DNA from: Thauera sedimentorum
Lineage (GTDB): Bacteria; Pseudomonadota; Gammaproteobacteria; Burkholderiales; Rhodocyclaceae
Direction of reading: 5' to 3'
Length of the DNA: 64,000 bases
Assembly (NCBI RefSeq): GCF_014489115.1
Contig: NZ_JACTAH010000002.1
Span: 1,034,491-1,098,490, forward strand
The position numbers were made by a program, and so were the translations under genes. The notes under the pieces were generated by a model. It was not told the DNA's origin, did not search any database, and was given only the letters and a program-made list of their open reading frames with translations. Positions 53,801 to 62,965 of the stretch are shown one piece after another (within the stretch, counting starts at the first letter, position 1; each line of letters opens with the position of its first letter).

Positions 53801-53956
53801 CTGGCGGTGGGCCTGGGCGGCAAGTCGCTGATGTGGGGGCCGGTGGCCGCCAGCATCGTCTGGGGGCTGGGCTTCTCCACCGTGCTGACCCTGTTCGCCA
53901 TCCCGCTGATCTACCGCCTGGCGATGGGCCGGCGGCGCGCCACCGCGGCGGCCTGA
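50864..53956 (+). CDS. RND-family efflux pump, inner-membrane subunit
   Basis: A 1030-residue AcrB/MdtB-like pump. The N-terminal helix is followed by a large periplasmic domain, helices near 340-470 (GLLAVLGMCWLFLGTR, VLLGVVIVLGMVVDDAVVVVEAIYYR, with the proton-relay Asp pair), a second periplasmic domain and a C-terminal helix bundle. The pair of genes forms a tripartite efflux system without its own outer-membrane factor. The substrate is unknown; the size and sequence fit the multidrug (HAE-1) group. The start codon is GTG. Confidence 0.93.
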   Translation: MSRWYERLITNHPLANIAFVLVIVGGIVSYLTMPRAQDPEINFNWVSILTTLPGASAEDVERELTAPLEDALAKVKDIKFVSSSSREGVSSILVRFEEISEQLFDKRINDLRREIQNKAAAELPFDATDPEVIEVTSSNGFPSAILAVYAPGGGEALRRAAFGLKKDIEQIAGVDQVLALGLDEPELHVDFDPERVAAAGLSPIQVADGVAGWFRNTLGGRVQVADREWLVRLEGKTTDPQVLAQAAIVTPEGRVALDELGRVARGHERTTQTVAYNGMPAIMLSVTKQPDANTLELVGRLADFAAERNPLLRGQGVQLTVLDDQTYQTRSAIAVMESNALIGLLAVLGMCWLFLGTRMAVLVALGIPFSLAGAFLVVDGIGSTLNLTVLLGVVIVLGMVVDDAVVVVEAIYYRLQRGEPPLEAVVGGVAEVGAPVLSSVLTTMAAFLPLMLLPGILGKFMFVVPFVVTVALAISLFEAFWILPAHVLAIRPDYRRAPSRAQLMRERFTHRVRVRYSRMLIAVMRYPRLALAMVVMTFVGALGAIGAEVVRTQFFAFDSLRLFYIHVDMPAGVTLARTLEETERAAQVVREQVGPDELRSVSSSAGFKFTDTEPLYGDQYGQVLVSLEPRRGDMADTAEIIERLRPHILALGGEGKPAFLELKGGPPTAKPISIKLKADDYTELRAAADALLAEVARIPGTRDITDDDVAGRSELRLVPNREKLARAGISAGEVARLLRLYGEGEVVGVTRDQGEKMEVVVRARPEAMVDVTELLQRPVPLADGRSVQLGELVDAETRVSKGYIRHYQFKRAITVEAELDRETIDTLEANNRLKAAWAGRQAAYPNVALDFSGELDDIQESLDSMARLFAFGVGLIYLILATQFRSYFQPLLILTTVPLAFTGVVLGLLVSGNPLSLYTLYGVIALTGIAVNSAIVLIDAANERLAAGMSVQHAAIYAARRRVVPILITSITTIGGLFSLAVGLGGKSLMWGPVAASIVWGLGFSTVLTLFAIPLIYRLAMGRRRATAAA

Positions 53957-53968
53957 ACGGCGGGCGGC

Positions 53969-54361
53969 ATGGACCCGCGCCTGCTTGCCGATGCGCTGCT
54001 GGTGCTGCATCTGGCCTTCATCGTCTTTGTCGTGCTGGGAGGCCTGCTGGCGCTGCGCTGGCCGCGCGCGGCGTGGATGCACCTGCCGGCCGCGGCCTGG
54101 GGGGCGGCGGTGGAACTGGGCGGCTTCATCTGCCCGCTCACCCCGCTGGAGGATCACTACCGGCGCCTGGCCGGGCAGGCGGGCATCGAGGGCGGGTTCA
54201 TCGAGCACTACCTGTGGCCGCTGATCTACCCGGCCGGCCTCACCCGCGAGTTGCAGGTCGGGCTCGGGCTGTTCGTATTGGCGTTGAACGTGGCGATCTA
54301 CCTGTGGGCCTGGCGCCGCCGCCGCGCCGACGTGGCCGACAGCCCCCCGACCCGGCTGTAG
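53969..54361 (+). CDS. DUF2784 membrane protein
   Basis: A 130-residue protein with about four hydrophobic segments: LVLHLAFIVFVVLGGLLALRW, AAWGAAVELGGFICPLTPLE and a C-terminal helix. The CPLTPLEDHYR segment is typical of DUF2784. The function is unknown. It follows the RND pump gene by 12 bases. The TAG stop is part of a dispersed repeat copy, so the final residues (near DSPPTRL) may be repeat-derived. Confidence 0.88.
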   Translation: MDPRLLADALLVLHLAFIVFVVLGGLLALRWPRAAWMHLPAAAWGAAVELGGFICPLTPLEDHYRRLAGQAGIEGGFIEHYLWPLIYPAGLTRELQVGLGLFVLALNVAIYLWAWRRRRADVADSPPTRL

Positions 54362-54430
54362 GAGCGGCCTTGGCCGCGATCCGTCTGTCGGCGAAACCTC
54401 CGCAGCAATCGCGGCCAAGGCCGCTCCTAC
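54358..54430. repeat. Dispersed 23-bp repeat, inverted pair (locus 7)
   Basis: The arms 54358-54380 and 54408-54430 are exact reverse complements around a 27-base loop, the same spacing as loci 3 and 4. The left arm contains the stop codon of the DUF2784 gene. It lies between two plus-strand genes. Confidence 0.92.
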
Positions 54431-54517
54431 CTACGGTCCGGGCATCGCCGAGGGAACCGGCCGGCGCCCGGACAATCCGAGTAGAATCACGCCCTTACCC
54501 CGCAGCAGGCCCTCCCC

Positions 54518-56704
<2,187 letters not shown>

Positions 56705-56754
56705 GGCGGCTGGCCGGTCCGGTTACGGCGCGATTCCGGCGTGACGGGCCGGGT

Positions 56755-57819
56755 TCAGCCTTCCCCGTAGGTGTCGAAGCGGTACAGCCAGCGCGTGGCT
56801 TCGGTTGCGTCCAGGCTGCCGCCGGCTTCGCTGAGGAATGGCTCAGGGCCACTGAGCAGCAGCGGGCGCAGCAGCCGGGCGGCGAGTCCGGGCAGCAGCG
56901 GCGGCGGACCGTCGGCCGGGTAGGCGTCGAGCTGGCCCAGGCGAATCCACAGCGCGACCTGTCCGGCCGTATCGCCCCCGCTTGCGTAGGGGATGGTGTC
57001 GATGGCGATCTCGGGGTGGGCGAGCGCCGCGGCCACTTCCTGCGGCCTGCGGTCGAGGCGGGCCAGCCAGTGTGGCGAGAGCAGGAAGCACCAGGTCGGC
57101 GGGCGCAGGCCGCTGCCGAGGCCGACCGGGCGGATGCTGCCGTCGCTCTGCCGCAGACCGTGTTCGGCCATCCTGGCGGGGTGGTCGATGTCCATCCCCA
57201 GCAAGCGCGTGGCGCAGACCCGTTCCAGCATCCGGTGCCAGCGCGGCAATGGCAGGGCAAAACCGCCGTTGCCGATCTCGAAGCCGCTGTAGCACTGTAC
57301 GGGTTGCAGACGGGCGATGGCTTCGCGCACGAAGCCGTGCCAGGTTTCGCGGTTGCGCAGGTACCAGTGCTGACGGAAGGTCAGCTTCAGGTAGCTGTAG
57401 CGGGTGGGGTCGCGATCGACGTGCAGGGCGATGGCCCAGCGCGCGCTGTCGCAGCCGAGCGCCTTGTCGGTGGCCTCGAGCAGGTAGCCCCTGCCCTGGC
57501 GGATGGCCCGGCGGGCGGCGGTGTCCACCCGGGCGGGCAGTCGACCGCCGCGGCAGGTACGCCAGCCGCGCCCGTCGTCTTCGCGCACCAGCCGGAAGGA
57601 GGGGGGTGCGAGTGCCGCGAATGCCCGGCACAGCGCGACCATGTCCTGCGCAAGCGGCGTGGCGCGCTCCGCCGCATGGCGCATGTAGAAGGTGATGTAG
57701 GGGCACAGGCCGGCGGCGCCTTCATCGTCGCCCATGACGTAGAGCAGGTCGTCGGCCTGGGTTTCGCGGACGAAGTCTTCGAGCTCCTCGGGGTGGATCG
57801 TGTGCTCGCGGTCGCTCAT
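56755..57819 (-). CDS. DUF3396 / type VI immunity-like protein
   Basis: A 354-residue soluble protein. Segments such as YLKLTFRQHWYLRN, PVQCYSGFEIGNGG, LLGMDIDHPARMAEHG, RPPTWCFLLSPHWLARL and a C-terminal WLYRFD resemble DUF3396, a family annotated as type VI immunity proteins. The match is from memory of the family pattern and is moderate. No T6SS gene, effector or toxin partner is seen nearby. The ATG at 57819 has an AGGAG directly before it; an upstream TTG could add 18 residues. Confidence 0.6.
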   Translation of the reverse strand: MSDREHTIHPEELEDFVRETQADDLLYVMGDDEGAAGLCPYITFYMRHAAERATPLAQDMVALCRAFAALAPPSFRLVREDDGRGWRTCRGGRLPARVDTAARRAIRQGRGYLLEATDKALGCDSARWAIALHVDRDPTRYSYLKLTFRQHWYLRNRETWHGFVREAIARLQPVQCYSGFEIGNGGFALPLPRWHRMLERVCATRLLGMDIDHPARMAEHGLRQSDGSIRPVGLGSGLRPPTWCFLLSPHWLARLDRRPQEVAAALAHPEIAIDTIPYASGGDTAGQVALWIRLGQLDAYPADGPPPLLPGLAARLLRPLLLSGPEPFLSEAGGSLDATEATRWLYRFDTYGEG

Positions 57820-57988
57820 CTCCTGGATTTCCCCGGTTACTGTCGGCAGCCCCGCGGACGGGATGCCCTGCAATGTAACGCAGGCTTCAGGAGCAATGCC
57901 AATGGAATTGAATCGGGCGTGCCGCTCGCGCCCGCGACCGCAACACGGCGCTGCGGCCGATACGGCGGTCGATATGCTCAGTCGGTGC

Positions 57989-58354
57989 TCAGTCGGCGAT
58001 CAGCGCGGAGAACTCGCGGTGCAGCAACTCCGCGTCTCCGAGGTTGAGCTCCAGCAGGCGCCGCAGGTGGGTGATGCTGTCGAGGTCGATCTCGCGGCAC
58101 ACCAGGCCGACGCGAGCATCCTCGCGGTGGGCGATGTCGCCCTCCATGCGCACCACGGCAGCGCCATCGTCCAGCGTCAGTTCGAGCAGGCAGCGTTCGC
58201 CGGTGTGCAGGTCGAGCGGACCGTGCAGTTGCAGCAGCGCGCCTTTGAGGGACAGATCGAGGACCTGGCAGGACGCCTCCCGGTCGTCGATCGACAGGCG
58301 TGCGTCGCCGTGGAAGCCGACGCGGGAAAACTGGCGGTGTTCGGGGGTGTGCAT
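57989..58354 (-). CDS. PilZ-domain protein (c-di-GMP receptor)
   Basis: A 121-residue single PilZ domain. The c-di-GMP-binding signatures are both present: RQFSR (RxxxR) at the N-terminus and DLSLKG (D/NxSxxG) near residue 42. It likely senses cyclic di-GMP. It is divergent from the type I secretion operon for a large adhesin, so it may link c-di-GMP to biofilm adhesin display. An in-frame ATG at 58435 would add a 27-residue non-conserved extension; 58354 has a better GAGG ribosome binding site. Confidence 0.88.
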   Translation of the reverse strand: MHTPEHRQFSRVGFHGDARLSIDDREASCQVLDLSLKGALLQLHGPLDLHTGERCLLELTLDDGAAVVRMEGDIAHREDARVGLVCREIDLDSITHLRRLLELNLGDAELLHREFSALIAD

Positions 58355-58494
58355 GCCGCTGACCTCGCTTGCGCAGTCCTTCGGCGCGGGGTTCGCGCCG
58401 CGCTCATTGTGGTCCTCATCGGGCGTTGCGGACAAGGGTCTGGGACCGGTTCCGGCCGCGGCGCGAATCCGATGGGCGGCGCGCGTGCAAAAAT

Positions 58495-58534
58495 CCGCAA
58501 CATTTTTGCGGTTTCTCTTGGACCATTATTGGTC
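58495..58534. promoter_or_regulatory. Two small palindromes between PilZ and secretion genes
   Basis: CCGCAA-N5-TTGCGG (58495-58511) and GACCA-TTAT-TGGTC (58521-58534) stand side by side in the divergent gap before the type I secretion operon. Either could be an operator or a short stem-loop. The regulator is unknown. Confidence 0.3.
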
Positions 58535-58607
58535 TAGCCGCACAATGCGCCGCTGTACCTCGACCTGTGAAATCGACGACGTGGCAGAAGCGCACAGCCT
58601 GACCGAA

Positions 58608-60770
58608 ATGGAGAGTGCGACCCCCGGCTCAGCGGAGGTCGCCGTCGCCGTTGCCAGGCCTGATGCCCTGCTCGAATGCCTGATTCTGGTCACCCGGGCG
58701 CACGGCGGCACTCTGACCCGCGAGACTGCGCTGGCCGGCCTGCCGGTGGATGCGGCCGGGCTGACGCCGTCCCTGTTCGAGCGTGCGGCGCAGCGCGCCG
58801 GCATGACCAGCAAGGTGGTGGCCTGCCCGCTGGAAGGGCTCAACGACGCGCTCGCCCCCACCATCCTGCTGCTCGGCGACGACCGTGCCTGCGTACTCGC
58901 CGGCTGGGATGACACGCGCAGCGTGGCCCGCGTGGTGTTTCCCGAACTGGGCGAAGCAGCGGTGGACATGCCGGTGGCCGAGCTCGCCGCCCGCTACTCG
59001 GGGCGGGCCATCTACCTGCGGCCGCGCTTCCGCTTCGACGCGCGCAGCCCGATGGTGCGCCCGGCGCGCGCGCAGCACTGGTTCTGGGGTGTGATCGCCG
59101 AGAACCGCGCGCTCTACCGCGACGTGCTGATCGCTGCCCTGCTGATCAACCTGTTCGCGCTGGCCATGCCGCTGTTCGTCATGAACGTGTACGACCGCGT
59201 GGTGCCCAATAACGCGATCGAGACGCTCTGGGTGCTGGCCGCCGGCGTGCTGGTGGTCTTGGTGGGCGACCTGGTGCTGCGCACCATGCGCGGGCACTTC
59301 GTCGATCTCGCGGGCGGACGCATCGACGTGAAGCTCTCCGCGCGCATCATGGAGCGCGTGCTCGGGCTGCGGCTCGAAGAGCGCCCCGCATCGGCCGGCT
59401 CCTTCGCCGCCAACCTGCGCGCCTTCGAATCGGTGCGCGACTTCATCAGCTCGGCCACCGTCATCGCCTTCATCGACGTGCCCTTCGCCGCGCTGTTCCT
59501 GCTGGTGATCGGCTGGATCGCCTGGCCGCTGGCGCTGCCCTTCGTGGTCGGCGTCGCGCTGCTGCTGCTCTACGCGATGGCGGTGCAGGGCAAGATGCAC
59601 GAACTCACCGAAACCACCTATCGCGCCGGCGCGCAGCGCAATGCCACGCTGATCGAAGGGCTGGTGGGCATCGAGGCGATCAAGGCGCTGGGCGCCGAGG
59701 CACCGGTGCAGCGCAAGTGGGAGCGCAGCGCGGCGCTGCTGGCGCGGGTCGGCGCGCAGCTGCGCCTGCTGTCGGCCTCGGCCACCAACGGCGCGATGTG
59801 GGTGCAGCAGGCGGTGAGCGTGGCGATGATCGTCCTGGGCGTGTACCTGATCGGCGAAGGGGAGCTCACCATGGGCGGGCTGATCGCCTGCTACATGCTG
59901 TCCTCGCGGGCGATGGCGCCGATCGGCCAGGTCGCCGGGCTGCTGGTGCAGTACCACAACGCGGCCACCGCGCTGGCCTCGCTCGATACCCTGATGGCGC
60001 AGGAGGTCGAGCGCCCCGAGGAGTCGAATTTCGTCAGCCGGCCCAGCCTGCGCGGCGCCATCGAGTTCCGCGACGTGAGCTTCCATTACCCCGGACAGGA
60101 GACGCTGGCCCTGCGCAACGTCTCCTTGCGCATCCAGCCCGGCGAGCGGGTGGCCATCCTGGGCCGGGTGGGTTCGGGCAAGACCACGCTGGAGAAGCTG
60201 ATCCTCGGCCTGTACCGTCCAACCGGCGGCGCGGTGCTGGTGGACGGCGTGGATGTGCGCCAGCTCGATCCGGCCGAACTGCGGCGCAACGTCGGCTACG
60301 TGGCGCAGGACGTCACCCTGTTCTACGGCACGCTGCGCGAGAACATCGCCCTGTCCGCCCCGCTGGCCGACGATGCCGCGGTGCTGCGCGCAGCCGAGAC
60401 CGCCGGCATCCTGGAGTTCGTCAACAACCACCCGCAGGGCTTCGACATGCTGGTGGGCGAGCGCGGCGAGTCGCTCTCGGGCGGACAGCGCCAGGGCGTG
60501 GCAATTGCCCGCGCGCTGATCAACGACCCGCCGGTGCTGCTGCTCGACGAGCCGACCTCGTCGATGGACCACTCGTCGGAAGAGGACATCAAGCGCCGCC
60601 TGGGCGAATACGCCCGCGGGCGTACGATGATCGTCGTCACCCACCGTACCTCGCTGCTCGACCTGATCGATCGCATCATCGTCATCGACGCCGGCCGCGT
60701 GGTGGCCGACGGTCCCAAGGCGCAGGTGGTCGAGGCGCTGCGCCAGGGGCGCATCGGGAGGGCCGGCTGA
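58608..60770 (+). CDS. Type I secretion ABC transporter, LapB-like, with C39-like domain
   Basis: A 720-residue permease/ATPase. Residues 1-125 or so form a C39-peptidase-like domain without the usual DCG catalytic motif, as in LapB. Six membrane helices follow (LLINLFALAMPLFVMNVYDRVV onward). The ATPase has Walker A GRVGSGKTT, signature LSGGQRQG and Walker B LLLDEP. It exports large RTX adhesins with its membrane fusion partner. In-frame starts at 58545 (ATG) and 58581 (GTG) are also possible. It overlaps the next gene by one base (TGATG). Confidence 0.9.
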   Translation: MESATPGSAEVAVAVARPDALLECLILVTRAHGGTLTRETALAGLPVDAAGLTPSLFERAAQRAGMTSKVVACPLEGLNDALAPTILLLGDDRACVLAGWDDTRSVARVVFPELGEAAVDMPVAELAARYSGRAIYLRPRFRFDARSPMVRPARAQHWFWGVIAENRALYRDVLIAALLINLFALAMPLFVMNVYDRVVPNNAIETLWVLAAGVLVVLVGDLVLRTMRGHFVDLAGGRIDVKLSARIMERVLGLRLEERPASAGSFAANLRAFESVRDFISSATVIAFIDVPFAALFLLVIGWIAWPLALPFVVGVALLLLYAMAVQGKMHELTETTYRAGAQRNATLIEGLVGIEAIKALGAEAPVQRKWERSAALLARVGAQLRLLSASATNGAMWVQQAVSVAMIVLGVYLIGEGELTMGGLIACYMLSSRAMAPIGQVAGLLVQYHNAATALASLDTLMAQEVERPEESNFVSRPSLRGAIEFRDVSFHYPGQETLALRNVSLRIQPGERVAILGRVGSGKTTLEKLILGLYRPTGGAVLVDGVDVRQLDPAELRRNVGYVAQDVTLFYGTLRENIALSAPLADDAAVLRAAETAGILEFVNNHPQGFDMLVGERGESLSGGQRQGVAIARALINDPPVLLLDEPTSSMDHSSEEDIKRRLGEYARGRTMIVVTHRTSLLDLIDRIIVIDAGRVVADGPKAQVVEALRQGRIGRAG

Positions 60771-62191
60771 TGACGCAGGCTTCCGCCCAGCGCCGCCTGT
60801 TCGACGCGGTCGGACGCGCCAGCAACCGCCTGTCCGGTACGGCCCGTCCGCTGATCGACCGCCTGTTCTCCCGCATCCTGCCGCCGGCGCAGTCCGACAG
60901 TCTCGACTGGGCGGGCGACGCCGATTGGGCGCGCCTGCAGCAGGAGCCGCTGCGTGCTCGCGCGCTGCTGCGCGTTGCCCTGTTGGTCTTCGTGCTGCTG
61001 GTGCTCTGGGCGGCCGTGGCCGAGGTCGACGAGGTCACCCGCGGCGAAGGCAAGGTCATCCCGTCCACGCAACTGCAGGTGGTGCAGACGGTGGACGGCG
61101 GCGTGGTCGAAGAGATGCTGGTGCGCGAAGGCCAGGTGGTCGATGCCGGCGACCTGCTGCTGCGCGTCGATCCCACCCGTTTCGTCTCTTCCCTGCTCGA
61201 GAACCGCGCCCAGTACCTGGCGCTGCAGGCCAAGGCTGCCCGGCTGGAGGCGCTGACCGGCGGCACCGAGCTCGTCTTCCCGGATGAAGTGCTGCGCGAT
61301 GCGCCGGAGATTGCCGCGCACGAACAGCGACTCTACCTCTCCAGCCGCCAGGGCATGGACGCACAGCTGTCGATCGCGCGCGACCAACTCGCCCAGCGCC
61401 AGCAGGAACTCAATGAAGCGCGCTCGCGCCGCGAGCAGGCCGGCCGCGCTTTCGAGCTGGTCAGCCAGGAACTCGAGGTGACCCGCCCGCTGATCGATTC
61501 CGGCGCGGTGTCCGAGGTCGAACTGCTGCGTCTGGAGCGCGACGTCGCCCGCCTGCGCGGCGAACGCGACCAGGCCGGTTCGCAGATCTCCCGGGTGCAG
61601 GCCGCCATTGCCGAGGCCACGGCCAAGATCCAGGAGGTGGAGCTCAACGTGCGCAACCAGTTGCGCAACGAGCTCTCCGACACCCTGGGCAAGCTCGCCA
61701 GTCTCTCCGAAGGCAGCCGTGCCCTGGCCGACCGCGTCAAGCACGCCGAAGTGCGTGCGCCGGTGCGCGGCACGGTGTCGCGCCTGCTGGTCAACACCGT
61801 CGGGGCCGTGGTGCAGCCGGGCAAGGAGGTGGTCGAGATCGTGCCGCTGGACGACGCGCTGATCCTGGAGGCCAAGGTGCTGCCCAAGGACATCGCCTTC
61901 CTGCGCCCCGCCCAGGAGGCCGTGGTCAAGTTCACCGCCTACGACTTCGCCATCTATGGCGGCCTGGAGGCCGAGGTGGAGCAGATCAGCGCGGACACCG
62001 TGACCGACGATGAGGGCAACGCCTTCTACGTGGTCCGCGTGCGCACCCGCGAGGCCAGCCTGGGCGAGGGCCTGCCGATCATCCCCGGCATGGTCGCCCA
62101 GGTGGACATCCTCACCGGCAAGAAGACCATCCTGTCCTACCTGCTCAAGCCCGTGCTGCGGGCCAGGGCCAATGCGTTGACCGAAAGATGA
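60770..62191 (+). CDS. HlyD-family membrane fusion protein of type I secretion (LapC-like)
   Basis: A 473-residue inner-membrane-anchored adaptor. The N-terminal helix (near residues 64-82) is followed by GEGKVIPSTQLQVVQTVDGGVVEEMLVREGQ, a long coiled coil (about 185-305) and the C-terminal half of the lipoyl motif (RAPVRGTVSRLLVNTVGAVVQPG). It joins the ABC transporter to an outer-membrane TolC/LapE-type channel; the channel gene is not in the window. It overlaps the regulator gene by four bases. Confidence 0.93.
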   Translation: MTQASAQRRLFDAVGRASNRLSGTARPLIDRLFSRILPPAQSDSLDWAGDADWARLQQEPLRARALLRVALLVFVLLVLWAAVAEVDEVTRGEGKVIPSTQLQVVQTVDGGVVEEMLVREGQVVDAGDLLLRVDPTRFVSSLLENRAQYLALQAKAARLEALTGGTELVFPDEVLRDAPEIAAHEQRLYLSSRQGMDAQLSIARDQLAQRQQELNEARSRREQAGRAFELVSQELEVTRPLIDSGAVSEVELLRLERDVARLRGERDQAGSQISRVQAAIAEATAKIQEVELNVRNQLRNELSDTLGKLASLSEGSRALADRVKHAEVRAPVRGTVSRLLVNTVGAVVQPGKEVVEIVPLDDALILEAKVLPKDIAFLRPAQEAVVKFTAYDFAIYGGLEAEVEQISADTVTDDEGNAFYVVRVRTREASLGEGLPIIPGMVAQVDILTGKKTILSYLLKPVLRARANALTER

Positions 62192-62793
62192 CCAGACACG
62201 TATTCATCGCTGCCGGCGACAGCACGATGGCGCGCTGGCGCGACGCTTTCCCGGACGCCGTGTGCTGCACGCCGGAGGCCGCGCACACGGCTGTGCCGCC
62301 GGCCGACATCGTCTGGCTGTCGGCCTCCCTGCCGGACTGGGAGGCCAGGCTGGCACGCCTCACCGGCGCCCCGGCGACCCCCTCGGTGGTGGTGCTCTCG
62401 CCGCAGCCGACCCAGGACGAGGCCTTGCTCGCGCTCGACTGCGGCGCGCAGGGCTACTGCCACGCCTACGCCGCGCCGCTGCTGCTGCGCGAGATTGCCG
62501 TGGTGGTCAGCCACGGCGGGCTGTGGATCGGCCCCGAGCTCATGGGACGGGTCATCGGCGCCTTCCGCAAGTCGCTGCCGGCCGAGCCGGCGCAGGCCGC
62601 CGCCGATGTGCTGATCCGGCTCTCCCCGCGCGAGCAGGAAGTGGCCCGCGCCGTGGCCGCAGGGCACAGCAACAAGGAAATCGCCCGTCTGCTCGGCATC
62701 ACCGAGCGCACCGTCAAGGCCCATCTCGGCACCGTATTCGAGAAGCTGGGCGTGCGCGACCGCCTGCAGCTCGCCCTGCGCGTCAGCGCCTGA
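62188..62793 (+). CDS. LuxR-type regulator with degenerate receiver domain
   Basis: A 201-residue NarL/FixJ-like protein. The C-terminal helix-turn-helix is complete (LSPREQEVARAVAAGHSNKEIARLLGITERTVKAHL). The receiver-like N-terminus has lost the phospho-acceptor: the usual aspartate position reads IVWLSASLPDW with Ser45. The N-terminal acidic pair is also absent. It is probably controlled other than by phosphorylation. It overlaps the adaptor gene and precedes the adhesin, so it is a candidate regulator of adhesin expression. Confidence 0.85.
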   Translation: MTRHVFIAAGDSTMARWRDAFPDAVCCTPEAAHTAVPPADIVWLSASLPDWEARLARLTGAPATPSVVVLSPQPTQDEALLALDCGAQGYCHAYAAPLLLREIAVVVSHGGLWIGPELMGRVIGAFRKSLPAEPAQAAADVLIRLSPREQEVARAVAAGHSNKEIARLLGITERTVKAHLGTVFEKLGVRDRLQLALRVSA

Positions 62794-62965
62794 GGCGCGG
62801 CGTTCCGCTCGCCGGAGCGGCCCGCGGGGGCGTGATTTTTCTCACACCCTGTCCATCGGTCCAATTTTTCCGCCGCCGCCGGGCGGATAGGCTCCCTGCT
62901 GTCATCGAATATGTCCGCCGGGTGCCTCCGCGTCCCGGCCGCCCGAATCAACCAGGAGATCCCAC

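Noticed and set aside
50669..54418. Very long minus-strand open frame (over 1200 codons) opposite the RND pump
   Set aside because: It is a shadow of the RND adaptor/pump genes; the translation is His/Gln/Arg-rich low complexity without domains.
56755..57819. A type VI secretion locus
   Set aside because: Only an immunity-like protein is present; no tss, VgrG, PAAR or effector gene is seen.
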